Shown here piece after piece: positions 1 through 9,644 of a DNA stretch of 62,333 bases; the first letter of the stretch is position 1; every line of letters starts with the position of its first letter. Both the position numbers and the translations under genes were made by a program. The stretch lies in assembly GCF_947366995.1 (NCBI RefSeq), contig NZ_CANBCC010000015.1, forward strand, positions 1 through 62,333. Direction: 5' to 3'. The notes below the pieces were generated by a model. It saw nothing but the letters and a program-made list of their open reading frames with translations. It searched no databases and was not told the DNA's origin. The stretch is from an uncultured Aquabacterium sp. (GTDB lineage Bacteria > Pseudomonadota > Gammaproteobacteria > Burkholderiales > Burkholderiaceae_C).

Positions 1-200
1 ATGGAGAACAAGAATCTGCATGCTTGACTGGACAGTCCCGAACGGGGTGGTCAAACCACCGTTTGAAGGGCTGGCCAAGAAAATGAAAGTAGGCGGATTT
101 TAGGGGCAAATGAGCGCAAATCAAGTCATTGCAAAGTTCGTGACTTGTGGTAAGCGCGGCGCGTTCAACGCGCGTGTTTCTGCCCCGGAAGGGGTTGTCT

Positions 201-797
201 TCAGGCGATCTGCCCGGCCCACGCGGCCAGTTCGTCGAAGTGCGTGGCGCCCATCTTGCGCTGCCGAATGCGGCCTTGTGCGTCGATCAGCACCGAAAAC
301 GGCAGGCCGCCCGCGGTGTTGCCGAGCGCCGTGGCCAGCTCGGTGCCATCCATGCCCGCCAGCCCGATGCGGAAGCCGACCGGGGTGCGAGCCAGAAATT
401 CTCTCACGGGCGTGGGGCCGTCCACCGCCAGCCCCACCACCTGCCAGCCGCGCGCACCGAACTCCCGGTGGAAGCGGTCGAGCTCGGGCATTTCCTTCAC
501 GCAGGGCGGGCACCAAGTTGCCCAGAAGTTGATGAGCAGCGGTCGGCCCTTCAGCGCGGCCCAGTCCAGCGGACCGCCAGAGGGTTGTTCGAACTCGCGC
601 TGCCAGAAGGCGTCGGGCAGCGTCTCCCCTTCAGGGGTGGCGGGGCCCGGGCTGTCCGGTTGTGCGGGCGGGGTGGCCTCGGCCGGCTGTCGTCGCCAGG
701 CCCACCACGCACCGCCCGCTGCAGCCGTGAGCCCGACCAGGGCCAGAAGGGCACGGCGGCCGGTGGCAGGGCGGGAGGCGACGGCAGGCTGGGTCAT
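201..797 (-). CDS. TlpA/ResA-type thioredoxin-fold protein
   Basis: A 198-residue membrane-anchored, periplasm-facing thiol-disulfide oxidoreductase. An N-terminal hydrophobic segment at about residues 15-33 follows RR and acts as anchor or uncleaved signal. The redox motif WCPPC lies at residues 95-99 and the cis-proline of the thioredoxin fold at about residue 166 (GLPFSVL). Family members reduce periplasmic disulfides, often for cytochrome c maturation. This one is not linked to the ccm operon 45 kb away, which has its own CcmG, so its partner is unknown. A CCCC-TTCC-GGGG hairpin follows the stop on the minus strand. Confidence 0.9.
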   Translation of the reverse strand: MTQPAVASRPATGRRALLALVGLTAAAGGAWWAWRRQPAEATPPAQPDSPGPATPEGETLPDAFWQREFEQPSGGPLDWAALKGRPLLINFWATWCPPCVKEMPELDRFHREFGARGWQVVGLAVDGPTPVREFLARTPVGFRIGLAGMDGTELATALGNTAGGLPFSVLIDAQGRIRQRKMGATHFDELAAWAGQIA

Positions 798-822
798 GGG
801 GGATGGCGGAGGAATCGGTCGG

Positions 823-1422
823 TCAGTCTAGCGTGCCGGGTGCGTCCAGCAGACGGCGCAGGGCGGTCAGATCGCCGCGCTCGGTGCGGCCGCGCGCATC
901 GGGCTTGAGGGCTCCGCGCAGGTCGTCGGTGTCAAGGATGGTGAGGTGCAGGCCGATCGGCTCGCCCAGCGCCTCGCACGGCACCGTCAGGCTGAGGCGG
1001 TCGACCTCGCCACCGCGCGGGCCCGGCACACTGCCGACGTCGTAGTCCATGCCCTTGTCGAGCAGCAGGATCTCGGCGGATTTGCTGTCGTCGCAGTAGA
1101 GCTGCAGGTGGATGTCATTGAGGCGGGTGGCCGTGCCGCGCCAGACGGCGCCCGTGAGGTGGGGCCGGAACTCGGCCAGCCGCGTCATCCACACGGCGGC
1201 CAGCTCGCGCAGGGCGCGCAGCTCGGCGGGCTGGGTGTCGGCGCAGAAGACGGACAGGTACTCGAACACGGCCTCTTCGAGCTGGGCGTTGTCGGGCAGC
1301 GGTGCGCGTGTGCCCAGGCCCAGCTGTTTGACGGCGCGGCGTTTGGCCTGCCCGTACTCGAGGCCTTCCTCGACGACGATGCGGGCGGCGGTGTGGGCAA
1401 TCTCGGTGCTGACGTCGTTCAT
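823..1422 (-). CDS. conserved hypothetical protein
   Basis: A 199-residue soluble protein with no signal peptide or membrane segment. The N-terminal 60 residues look helical (AHTAARIVVEEGLEYGQAKRR), followed by a mixed alpha/beta part with many acidic residues. I recognise it only as the kind of roughly 200-residue protein found beside tlpA-like genes in Burkholderiales, and can assign no activity. It lies 25 bp upstream of the TlpA-like gene on the same strand and 13 bp downstream of the molybdoenzyme gene, so co-transcription is likely. ATG start; coding potential is clear from the gap-free fit between neighbours. Confidence 0.75.
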   Translation of the reverse strand: MNDVSTEIAHTAARIVVEEGLEYGQAKRRAVKQLGLGTRAPLPDNAQLEEAVFEYLSVFCADTQPAELRALRELAAVWMTRLAEFRPHLTGAVWRGTATRLNDIHLQLYCDDSKSAEILLLDKGMDYDVGSVPGPRGGEVDRLSLTVPCEALGEPIGLHLTILDTDDLRGALKPDARGRTERGDLTALRRLLDAPGTLD

Positions 1423-1435
1423 GGCGCCGATTGTG

Positions 1436-3643
1436 TCAGGCGGCCTCGATCCACACCGGCACCGCGCTGAAAGCCGCGTTGGCGCTGATGCGGTCGGTCA
1501 GGCGGTCGTCGGTGAGGTCGTTGATGCTGGCGCCGGCATGCGCCCGGGCCACCTGCAGCGCCACCCCGGGGCGGTCGTGTCCCCAGCCGTGCGGCAGGCT
1601 GACCACGCCCGCGCGGATGTCGGGGGTGATGTGCACGGGCACCTGCACGCGGCCGGTGCGGGAGCCGACGGTGACGGTCTGGCCATCTTCCAGACCGCGG
1701 CGTGCCGCGTCGTCGGGGTGCACCCACAGGGTGCAGCGGGGCTTGCCGGACACGAGCCGCGCGCTGTTGTGCATCCACGAGTTGTTGGAGCGCACGTCGC
1801 GCCGGCCGATGAGCTTGAGCGCCGGCAGGCCATCCGGGCCCTGCAGGGTGCCTGCTGTGGGGGCGGTCAGCTCCGTGGCCAGTGCGGGCAGTTCGCGGCG
1901 GATGGCCTCCGGCAGCAGGCGAATGCGCCGCTGCCGGCGCTGCAGGCGGCTCACCAGCGAAGGCTTCAGCGGCCCAAGGTCGATGCCATCCGGTTGCGCT
2001 TCCAGCTGGGCCAGCTTGACCTGGCCGCCGGCGCGCCGCAGGCCGATCGCCAGCAGCCGGCGCGGCGACAGGCGGCCGACGATGCCGCGCGTGGCCAGCC
2101 CGGTCAGCCGCTGGCGCAGTCCGCCGCGTTCCAGTGCCCAGGCGCGCTGCGCATAGCGTCGCGCCAGTTCGGCGTAGATCTGCCAGTCGTGCAGCGCACC
2201 GGGCGCCGGTTCGACCACCGCGGCGCTGTAGCGGGCCACGTTGCGCACGGCCAGGTGCAAAAAGACCAGGTCGTAGTGGTCGTGCTCGACAAAACAGGTG
2301 GGCGGCAGGATGACGTGGGCGTGGCGCGTGGTCTCGTTCACGTAGAAGTCGATGGCGGCCATGAAGTCGAGCCCGGCCAGCGCAGCGTCCAGCTGGCCGC
2401 CGTTGGGGGTGGACAGCACCGGGTTGCCGGCCGCAGTGACGAGTGCGCGGACCTGTCCGCGGCCCGGCGTGCGGATCTCTTCGGCCAGCACCGACACGGG
2501 CAGCTCGCCGCTGAATTCCGGCGCGCCCCGCACCCGGCTGCGCCACGCGCCCAGGTGGCCGGGGCCCATGAGTTTCATGTCGATCAGGTTGAGGGCCGGG
2601 CTGGTGAGCAGCGCCCCGCCTTCGCGGTCGACGTTGCCGGTCAGCAGGTTGATCGCCTGGATGGCCCACTGGCACACCACACCGTGCGCTTGGGTCGACA
2701 CGCCCATGCGGCCGTAGGCGACGGCGCCGTCTGCGGCGGCCAGTTCGCGCGCCAGGCGCCGGGTGGTGGCGGCATCGATGCCGGTGTGCGCCGCCGTGGC
2801 TTCGGGGCTGAAGGGGTGCACGGCTTCCCGCACGGCATCGACCTGGTCCAGCAGGCCCTGGAGGTGGCCAGGGCGGATCAGGTCTTCGTCGAACAGCGTG
2901 TGCAGGACCGCCAGCAGCCAGGCGGCGTCGGTGCCGGGGTCGATCGCGTGGTGCTCGTCGGCGATGGCGGCCGTTTCGGTGCGACGGGGGTCGAGCACCA
3001 CGAGCTTGCCGCCGCGATCACGCAGGGCCTTGAAGCGCGCCCGCACGTCGGGCACCGTCATCAGGCTGCCGTTGCTGGCCAGCGGGTTGGCGCCGAGCAC
3101 CAGCATGTACTGGGTGCGGTCGATGTCGGGGATGGGGATGGCGAGCTGGTGCCCGTACAGCCAGTGCGCCACGACGTGGTGGGGCAGTTGGTCGGCCGAG
3201 GTGGCAGAAAACCGCGCGCGCGTGCGCAACTGGCTGAAGAACAGATGGCCGTGGGTGATGTTGCCCCAGTTGTGCACATTGGGATTGCCCTGGTAGACGG
3301 CCACGGCGTTGGCCCCGTGCTGTTCTCGCACGCGTACCAGCCCCTCGACGACGAGGTCGAAGGCCTGATCCCACGAGATCGGTTCAAAGCGCGGGGTGCC
3401 GTCGGGGCCGACGACGCGGCGCACGGGTTGGCGCAGGCGGTCCGGATCCTCGTGCAGGTCTTTCAGGGCCACGGCCTTCGGGCAGATGTGACCGCGCGAG
3501 AGCGGGTCATCGGGGTTGCCGCGAACAGCCGTGATGCGCGCGGCGGGCCCCTCGCCGGTGACTTCGAAGCGCAGGCCGCAGATGGCTTCGCAGAGGTTGC
3601 AGACACCGGTGTGGACGCGCGGGGCGGCAGAGGGCAGGGGCAT
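1436..3643 (-). CDS. molybdopterin-dependent oxidoreductase
   Basis: A 735-residue cytoplasmic enzyme of the DMSO reductase/formate dehydrogenase superfamily. An N-terminal [4Fe-4S] motif is visible: Cys15, Cys18, Cys22 and Cys54 (CNLCEAIC then HICPKA). The long central bis-MGD-binding region includes GANPLASNGS, and the C-terminal molydopterin dinucleotide-binding domain has RSNNSWMHNS and LPHGWGHDR. There is no Tat signal. The start was set at the ATG opening MPLPSAAP because the open frame upstream runs into the FUSC gene and has no sensible protein character. No partner subunit gene is adjacent, so the electron acceptor and substrate are unknown. Confidence 0.9.
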   Translation of the reverse strand: MPLPSAAPRVHTGVCNLCEAICGLRFEVTGEGPAARITAVRGNPDDPLSRGHICPKAVALKDLHEDPDRLRQPVRRVVGPDGTPRFEPISWDQAFDLVVEGLVRVREQHGANAVAVYQGNPNVHNWGNITHGHLFFSQLRTRARFSATSADQLPHHVVAHWLYGHQLAIPIPDIDRTQYMLVLGANPLASNGSLMTVPDVRARFKALRDRGGKLVVLDPRRTETAAIADEHHAIDPGTDAAWLLAVLHTLFDEDLIRPGHLQGLLDQVDAVREAVHPFSPEATAAHTGIDAATTRRLARELAAADGAVAYGRMGVSTQAHGVVCQWAIQAINLLTGNVDREGGALLTSPALNLIDMKLMGPGHLGAWRSRVRGAPEFSGELPVSVLAEEIRTPGRGQVRALVTAAGNPVLSTPNGGQLDAALAGLDFMAAIDFYVNETTRHAHVILPPTCFVEHDHYDLVFLHLAVRNVARYSAAVVEPAPGALHDWQIYAELARRYAQRAWALERGGLRQRLTGLATRGIVGRLSPRRLLAIGLRRAGGQVKLAQLEAQPDGIDLGPLKPSLVSRLQRRQRRIRLLPEAIRRELPALATELTAPTAGTLQGPDGLPALKLIGRRDVRSNNSWMHNSARLVSGKPRCTLWVHPDDAARRGLEDGQTVTVGSRTGRVQVPVHITPDIRAGVVSLPHGWGHDRPGVALQVARAHAGASINDLTDDRLTDRISANAAFSAVPVWIEAA

Positions 3644-3728
3644 GAGGATGGGGCGGTCGGGGGAACCGGCCCATGATGCCAGCACGGCGCGCAGCCGACG
3701 CTCCGGGGAACCCTCAGGAGCGAGGTGC

Positions 3729-5882
3729 TCAGCCGGCGCGGGCAACCCCGCGTGCGGCGTCGGCCCAGGCGGCAGCCTCGGCCTCGATCTGGGCCAGGCG
3801 GCGCAGCAGCCAGGGGGTCGGGTCGCCCTGGGGCTCGGGCAGCGCATGCGACACGAGCACGGCGTCGTCCTGCGGGTCGAGCGCGCCAGGAGCCGGGCGG
3901 GGTGGTGCCGGTGGCGCGACATCCGGCGCGACAGCCAGCCACGCGTGCAGGGCGCGGTCGGTGTGCGCAATGGCCTGCGTGGCGGTGGGGCCGTGCAGGT
4001 CGGGTTGTCGGTGCATCAGCACGATGCGCACCACCGCCAGCTGACTGATCAGCCGGTGGCTGCGGATCAGCAGCGCCTCCAGGTGCGGCGTGCGGGAGCC
4101 AGCATAGGCCGGCTCGCGCACCGTGCGCTGCAGCGCCTGCGCGAGCAGCCAGATGGCGTCGTACACCTCGCGGCGGGCGTGGGTGCGTTCGGGTGCGAGG
4201 GCTGCGCCTTCCTGCCAGTGCAACACGTGGTGCGCGTAGCGGTTCAGTGCCTGCTGCAGGCGTTGGATCAGGGCAGGCAGCTGCCCCCGCTCCCACGAGG
4301 GCAGCACATAGCTGAAGCCCCAGGCGAGTGCCGCCCCGATCAGGGTGTCCGCCAGCCGCTCGGCCGCGTCCAGCCATACCGGGTGCACGCCGGTGGCAAA
4401 CATCTTGGCCTGCAGCAGTGCCATCACGGCGGCGGCCGTGGTCGTGATGCGGTAGTCACGCACCACGTAGGCGTGGGCCAGCGCCATGCTGAGCGCCAGC
4501 AGCACGAACCGCGCCGGCATCCCCAGGGGCAGCCACAGCAGGGCCGAGGCGAGCGCGCAGCCTGCCAGCGTGCCGACCACCCGCGCGTCGCGCCGGGCCA
4601 GGGTCTGCTCAAGGCTGCCTCGCATCACGACGGCCACCGTCAGCAGCAGCCAGTGCGGATGGCTGTGCCACGGCAGGTGGTGGCTGAGCCACACGGCGCA
4701 GGCCATGGCGAGCGTCGCCCGCAGGGCGTAGCGCAGCGTCGGGGCCCGAAGGTGAAGCTGACGGCGCAGGACGGCCACCGACCAGGTGGCGGGGGACACC
4801 AGCGAGGCGAGCAGCGCGGCCTCGGGGTGCGGGCCGGGTGTCTGGCCCTGCAGCGCGGCCGACAGGGCGTTGCAGTGGTCGTGCAGGTGCGCGGCACGGC
4901 GCGCCAGCGACTGCAGCGCCCGGCTGTCTTCGGGGGCGAGCACGCGGGGCGCAGGCGCCATCGCTGGCATGGGTGCATTGAAGCGCACAGAATGCGCCAT
5001 CGCCGCCACGCGGTCGGCATGCCAGGTCAGGAAGTGCGCGAGCCGCAGCAGGGCCGTGCGCGTGGAGGGCGACGTCGGCAGCTGGTCGATGTCGAGCTGG
5101 CAGGCGAGCACCACGTCGCGCAGGTTGACGACGTGGATGAGGCCGTCGATCTTGCGGCGGCGGTGCGGGTCGCGGGCCTCGGTGGCCCGGTCGTACAACA
5201 GGTCGCGCGCGCTCTGAAACACGTCGGCCAGCGCGGCCTGCTGGCGGATCAGGCTGAGCAGATCCTGTTGCGAGGTGGCGCTGGCGTCGGGCTCGGCGCG
5301 ATCCCGCGTCCAGCGGGCTTGCGTGCGGATGAGCTCGGACAGGTTCTGCAGGCTGTCGGCCAGTGCCAGGGTGCGGTAGCGGGCGGCCAGCACCACGGCA
5401 GTCAGCTGGGCCCACAGGCCCATGCCCACCGCCCCCACACCCACCCAGGCGAGGTGGGCGAGCGCCGCGCTGCGGTCCATGGGCACTTCGCGGAACGCCG
5501 CCATCTGGAAGATGAGCGACAGGATCATCACGAAGCTCTGCGGCATGCCGCGCTTGCCCCAGGCCGTCCATAGCAAGGCCGAGAAGGTGACCAGCAGCAC
5601 GGTGGTCGCCTCGGCCACAGCGTGCCCGTGGGTCAGGGCCACGAGCCCGGCCACCAGCACGGCGCCGACCACTGCGGGCAGCATCGCGGCCGGCTTGCTG
5701 GCGGGCGTGGTCACGGTGTCGGCCACCCCCACGGCGCCATAACCGGATGATGCGGCGATGGCGGCCGGCAGCCCCCACAGGGGGGCGATCACGCCGGTGC
5801 ACAGCAGCAAGCCGGCGCCGATCCCCAGCCCGTTGAGCAGCGGGGCTGACAGGGCGAGGAAGGGGTGGGTCAGGCGCGGCAC
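3729..5882 (-). CDS. FUSC-family (YccS/YhfK-like) inner-membrane protein
   Basis: A 717-residue protein built from two membrane blocks, one within the first 180 residues and one in the second half (PSWERG-proximal region preceded by LLLTVAVVM, GTLAGCALASALLW and AMALAHAYVV-type helices), separated by a soluble region. This duplicated layout fits the FUSC/aromatic acid exporter-like family (YccS, YhfK). Roles are poorly known; export of aromatic acids or envelope function has been proposed for relatives. The start is a GTG 36 bp after lysS with no clear Shine-Dalgarno, so the exact start is uncertain. Confidence 0.8.
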   Translation of the reverse strand: MPRLTHPFLALSAPLLNGLGIGAGLLLCTGVIAPLWGLPAAIAASSGYGAVGVADTVTTPASKPAAMLPAVVGAVLVAGLVALTHGHAVAEATTVLLVTFSALLWTAWGKRGMPQSFVMILSLIFQMAAFREVPMDRSAALAHLAWVGVGAVGMGLWAQLTAVVLAARYRTLALADSLQNLSELIRTQARWTRDRAEPDASATSQQDLLSLIRQQAALADVFQSARDLLYDRATEARDPHRRRKIDGLIHVVNLRDVVLACQLDIDQLPTSPSTRTALLRLAHFLTWHADRVAAMAHSVRFNAPMPAMAPAPRVLAPEDSRALQSLARRAAHLHDHCNALSAALQGQTPGPHPEAALLASLVSPATWSVAVLRRQLHLRAPTLRYALRATLAMACAVWLSHHLPWHSHPHWLLLTVAVVMRGSLEQTLARRDARVVGTLAGCALASALLWLPLGMPARFVLLALSMALAHAYVVRDYRITTTAAAVMALLQAKMFATGVHPVWLDAAERLADTLIGAALAWGFSYVLPSWERGQLPALIQRLQQALNRYAHHVLHWQEGAALAPERTHARREVYDAIWLLAQALQRTVREPAYAGSRTPHLEALLIRSHRLISQLAVVRIVLMHRQPDLHGPTATQAIAHTDRALHAWLAVAPDVAPPAPPRPAPGALDPQDDAVLVSHALPEPQGDPTPWLLRRLAQIEAEAAAWADAARGVARAG

Positions 5883-5918
5883 GGAATCACGGCGGGGGAG
5901 GGAAGCCCGCCGCAGCGA

Positions 5919-7445
5919 TCACGCTTCGCGGCGCAGGGCCGGGAAGAGGATCACGTCGCGGATGTTGGGCGCGTCGGTCAGCAGCATCATCAGGCGGTCG
6001 ATGCCGATGCCGCAGCCGCCCGTCGGGGGCAGGCCGTATTCCAGCGCGCGAATGTAATCGGCGTCGAAGTACATGGCTTCCTCGTCGCCGGCGTCCTTGG
6101 CGTTGGCCTGGGCGGCAAAGCGCGCTGCCTGCTCTTCGGGGTCGTTCAGCTCGGAGAAGCCGTTGCCGTACTCGCGGCCGGTGATGAACAGCTCGAAGCG
6201 CTCGGTGATGCTCGGGTCAGCGTCGGAGGCGCGGGCCAGCGGGCTCACTTCCACCGGGTAGTCGATGATGAAGGTGGGCTGCCAGAGTTGCTCTTCCACG
6301 GCCGCCTCGAACAGGCCGAACTGCAGCTCGGCCAGCGTCCAGCGGGCGGGCGGCTCTTCACCCAGGGCCTTCAGCTTATCGTGCAGCACCTGGGCGTTGT
6401 CGGCCTCGGCTTCGGTCAGGCCGGCGTACTTCACCAGCGAGTCGCGCACCGTCAGGCGCTGGAAGGGGGACTCGAGGTCGACTTCCTTGCCGCCATACGT
6501 CAGCTTGGCGGTGCCCACGGCAGCGATGGCTGCGTGGCGCAGGATGGATTCGGTGAAGTCCATCAGGTCGCGGTGGTTCCACCAGGCCGCGTAGAACTCC
6601 ATCATCGTGAACTCGGGGTTGTGACGGACCGACACGCCTTCGTTGCGGAAGTTGCGGTTGATCTCGAACACGCGCTCGAAGCCGCCCACCACCAGGCGCT
6701 TCAGGTACAACTCGGGCGCGATCCGCAGGAACATCTCCTGATCGAGCGCGTTGTGGTGGGTGATGAAGGGCTTGGCGTTGGCGCCCCCGGGGATGGGGTG
6801 CATCATCGGCGTTTCGACTTCCAGGAAGCCGTTGTCGACCATGAAGGCGCGGATGGAGGCAATGCCCTTCGAGCGGGCGATGAAGCGGGCGCGCGAGTCT
6901 TCGTCGACGATGAGGTCGACGTAGCGCTGGCGGTACTTCTGCTCCTGGTCGGTCATGCCGTGGAACTTGTCCGGCAGCGGGCGCAGGGCCTTGGTCAGCA
7001 GGCGGATGGACGTGACCTTGATCGACAGTTCGCCGGTCTTGGTCTTGAACAGCGTGCCCTCGGCACCCAGGATGTCGCCCAGGTCCCAGTGCTTGAAGGC
7101 GTTCAGGGCGTCGGCACCGACGTTGTCCAGCGTGACGTAGACCTGGATGCGGCCGGTGGCGTCCTGCAGCGTGCCGAAGCAGGCCTTGCCCATGACGCGC
7201 TTGAGCATCAGGCGGCCGCCGACGCTGGCCTTCACGGTCTGGGCTTCGAGGGCCTCGGCCTCGGTGCCGTCGTGGGCAGCGTGCAGGGCGCCGGCACGGT
7301 CAGCGGGCTTGAAGTCGTTCGGGAAGGCGACGCCCTGGGCGCGGATGGCGGCCAGTTTCTCGCGACGCTCGGCCACCAGTTTGTTGGTGTCCACCAGGGT
7401 GTCGGCGGGTGAGGCGTGCGTGTCGTGAGAGTGGGGCGTGCTCAT
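5919..7445 (-). CDS. lysS: lysyl-tRNA synthetase, class II
   Basis: A 508-residue cytoplasmic enzyme charging tRNA-Lys. Class II motifs are present: motif 1 region FLEVETPMM, motif 2 [15 protein letters not shown], motif 3 [12 protein letters not shown] near the C-terminus, and an N-terminal OB-fold anticodon-binding domain ([14 protein letters not shown]). Length matches the family. The start is the ATG giving MSTPHSHDT; the 33 residues read upstream look like noncoding sequence. Divergent from the flippase gene; the 87-bp gap holds an AGGGTT-N7-AACCCT inverted repeat at 7481-7499. Confidence 0.98.
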   Translation of the reverse strand: MSTPHSHDTHASPADTLVDTNKLVAERREKLAAIRAQGVAFPNDFKPADRAGALHAAHDGTEAEALEAQTVKASVGGRLMLKRVMGKACFGTLQDATGRIQVYVTLDNVGADALNAFKHWDLGDILGAEGTLFKTKTGELSIKVTSIRLLTKALRPLPDKFHGMTDQEQKYRQRYVDLIVDEDSRARFIARSKGIASIRAFMVDNGFLEVETPMMHPIPGGANAKPFITHHNALDQEMFLRIAPELYLKRLVVGGFERVFEINRNFRNEGVSVRHNPEFTMMEFYAAWWNHRDLMDFTESILRHAAIAAVGTAKLTYGGKEVDLESPFQRLTVRDSLVKYAGLTEAEADNAQVLHDKLKALGEEPPARWTLAELQFGLFEAAVEEQLWQPTFIIDYPVEVSPLARASDADPSITERFELFITGREYGNGFSELNDPEEQAARFAAQANAKDAGDEEAMYFDADYIRALEYGLPPTGGCGIGIDRLMMLLTDAPNIRDVILFPALRREA

Positions 7446-7532
7446 GGTTCGGGCGTGCGCTGCGGTGAAAGGGCGGCCCGAGGGTTCAGGCCAAACCCTT
7501 AATTGTATGAAACCCTGCGCGACAATGGGGCC

Positions 7533-8936
7533 ATGTCGGTTCAAGATTCACCGCCGTCAGGTCGGCTGGCGGCCCTGAAGCAGGCGTGGCGGGCTGTGCC
7601 GCGGGCGGCGCTCGGCAACCTGATCGCCAAGCTGCTGATTGTTTCGCTCGGGCTGGCCATCACGGTGCTGGTGGCCCGGCAAGGGCCGCGCGTGCAGGGC
7701 GCCTTCGCGCTGTTCGTGGCTGTCGAATCGGCCTTGCTGACGCTGTTTTCCGGGCTGGGCCTGTGGTTGGCCCGGCAGATGTCACGCCAAGCTGCGCACC
7801 CGGTGGGCGCGCCAGCGGGTGCCCCGGCCCGGGCCTTGCCGATGCTGCGCGGTGTGCTGCGCGCGGCGGTGGGGCTGGGCGGGGTGGCGTCGCTGGTGCT
7901 GGTGGGCCTGTCGTGGTGGGCCACCACGACGCCGTACTCCCAGTTGTGGCTGCTGGCGCTGGCTGCACCGTTCCTGTTGCTGGTGCCCACGTCCACGGGG
8001 CTGTGGCTGGGCGAAGGGCGCATGTGGCCCATCAACGTGGCGCAGGTGGCTGCGCCGGCCGCCGTGCTGCTCGGGCTGGCCGGGGCATGGTGGATCCAGG
8101 GGGATTCGCAGCGCAGCGCGCCCATGGTGGTGCTGGTGCTGACCGCCTGGGTGACGGGCAAGTCGCTGGTGGCCGTGGTCACGGCGTTCCATGCCCTGCG
8201 GGATGCCGACCGCCGAGACGCCCGGGTGGCCGAGGCGCTCTCGGCTTCCCGCCTGGTGGACTACTGGCAGCCCCAGCCCCGGTGGTGGTCCGATGCGGGT
8301 TTTGTCGCGACGATTGGCCTGACCAACGTCATCAGCCTGCTGAACTACCGCGCGTCTTTGTTCCTGGTCGAGCGCTTTCATGGGCTGGCCACGGCGGGCA
8401 CCTATTCCGTGTCGGTCACGGTGGCCGAGTTGCTGTGGCTGCTGTCGTCGTCGGTAACGGTGTCGGCCTATGCGCGCATCGGACACCCCGACGTGCGGGT
8501 GGCCTCGGCCATGACGGTGCAGGCCGTGCGCATCAATGTGCTGGCCACCCTGCTGGCCGCCCCCGTGCTGCTGGCGGGCGCCTGGTGGGCGCTGCCCCGC
8601 GTGATGGGCGAGGCGTACGCCGCTTCGCTGATGCCGCTGGCGGCGCTGTTGCCCGGTGTGGCGGCCTACGCCGCGGCATCGAGCCTGTCGGCCTTCTATA
8701 CCAACCACCTGGGCCGGCCGCAGCTGTCGGGCGGCATTGCCGGCCTGTCGCTGGCGGTGAGCTTCGGGCTGGGGCTGGTGCTGGTGCCGCGGCTGGGCGC
8801 GCTGGGCGCCGGGCTGGCCTCCAGCCTGGGCTACATCGTAGCCATCATGGTGGCCTACGGCGTGTTCCTGCGACATGCGGGCCTGCCCGTGCGCGCCTTG
8901 TGGACCCCGTCGCTCACCCGTGGGGGCGAGGCATGA
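7533..8936 (+). CDS. polysaccharide flippase (Wzx/MATE-like)
   Basis: A 467-residue polytopic membrane protein with about 12-14 hydrophobic helices and few charged residues. It fits the oligosaccharide flippase/polysaccharide biosynthesis export family, which moves lipid-linked repeat units across the inner membrane. The start was taken at [10 protein letters not shown]; an in-frame ATG 30 bp upstream is possible. First gene of a six-gene plus-strand exopolysaccharide cluster, so its substrate is probably the glycan built by the downstream transferases. No Wzy polymerase is recognised in the cluster. Confidence 0.88.
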   Translation: MSVQDSPPSGRLAALKQAWRAVPRAALGNLIAKLLIVSLGLAITVLVARQGPRVQGAFALFVAVESALLTLFSGLGLWLARQMSRQAAHPVGAPAGAPARALPMLRGVLRAAVGLGGVASLVLVGLSWWATTTPYSQLWLLALAAPFLLLVPTSTGLWLGEGRMWPINVAQVAAPAAVLLGLAGAWWIQGDSQRSAPMVVLVLTAWVTGKSLVAVVTAFHALRDADRRDARVAEALSASRLVDYWQPQPRWWSDAGFVATIGLTNVISLLNYRASLFLVERFHGLATAGTYSVSVTVAELLWLLSSSVTVSAYARIGHPDVRVASAMTVQAVRINVLATLLAAPVLLAGAWWALPRVMGEAYAASLMPLAALLPGVAAYAAASSLSAFYTNHLGRPQLSGGIAGLSLAVSFGLGLVLVPRLGALGAGLASSLGYIVAIMVAYGVFLRHAGLPVRALWTPSLTRGGEA

Positions 8937-8984
8937 GGGCCGCGCTTGCCGGCACCCCGGCCTGATCGGGGAGAATACCGGCCC

Positions 8985-9644
8985 ATGTCCGCCCTGAGCC
9001 TGCGTCTCAAGCACGTCCTTGTCCGTTTGCTGTCGGTCTTCACCGGCCCGCGCATCGTCTATGGCTGGCGCCATCCGGACGGGCGGCTGTGCCCACACAC
9101 CCGCTTCAGCACGCACAGCTGCATTGAAGGGGTGGAAGGGCTGACGCTGGGCGACCACGTCTTCATCGGCCACTTCAACCGGCTGGACGGCTCCAACGGC
9201 CTGGAGATCGAAGAAGGTGTGCAGATCACGAGCCACGTGGCCATCCTGAGCCACTCCAGCCACAAGGCCGTGCGCGTGATGGGACGTCGCTACATCCGCG
9301 ACCCGAACCCGGTGGGCTATGTGCGCCGCGCCACCCGCATCGGCGCCTACAGTTTCATCGGGCCGCACAGCGTGATCGCGCCCGGGGCGCAGATCGGCAA
9401 GGGGGTGATCGTGCAGGGCTACAGCTTTGTGTCCGGCGTGGTGCCCGATTTTGCCGTGGTGGGCCCCCAGGCGCATGGCAAGCCGGCCGTCGTGCTGGGC
9501 GACACGCGCCGGCTGGATGGCGAACTGCTGCGGCGGCACCCCGAGCTGCACGACGTGTACGCGCGCTGGGCCGGGCTGGACAACCTGCGCCGTGCCCTGA
9601 ATGGCGAGACGCCCGATGGCGCGGTGGCGCGGGAGGTGCGATGA
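8985..9644 (+). CDS. hexapeptide-repeat acyltransferase
   Basis: A 219-residue protein with left-handed beta-helix hexapeptide periodicity through about residues 45-160 (LTLGDHVFIGHFNRL, IGAYSFIGPHSVIAPGAQIGKG, VIVQGYSFVSG). This is typical of WbbJ/LpxA-like O- or N-acetyltransferases that decorate sugars. The ATG giving MSALSLRLK was chosen because the 13 preceding residues overlap the upstream intergenic stretch. The stop overlaps the next start (ATGA), implying translational coupling. Likely acetylates the exopolysaccharide or a sugar nucleotide precursor. Confidence 0.88.
   Translation: MSALSLRLKHVLVRLLSVFTGPRIVYGWRHPDGRLCPHTRFSTHSCIEGVEGLTLGDHVFIGHFNRLDGSNGLEIEEGVQITSHVAILSHSSHKAVRVMGRRYIRDPNPVGYVRRATRIGAYSFIGPHSVIAPGAQIGKGVIVQGYSFVSGVVPDFAVVGPQAHGKPAVVLGDTRRLDGELLRRHPELHDVYARWAGLDNLRRALNGETPDGAVAREVR

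Noticed and set aside
2..103. Open plus-strand frame from the window edge to a TAG, reading ...MLDWTVPNGVVKPPFEGLAKKMKVGGF
   Set aside because: It may be the tail of a gene entering from the left, but 33 codons without a recognisable motif are not enough to call.
1112..3676. Very long plus-strand open frame antisense to the molybdopterin oxidoreductase
   Set aside because: Low-complexity Arg/Gly/Ala/Gln-rich translation typical of a shadow frame in GC-rich DNA; the minus strand has clear Fe-S and molybdopterin motifs.
3644..3970. N-terminal extension of the molybdopterin oxidoreductase
   Set aside because: Overlaps the end of the FUSC gene and reads as Arg/Pro-rich noncoding sequence; the ATG at 3643 puts the Cys cluster at the usual distance from the start.
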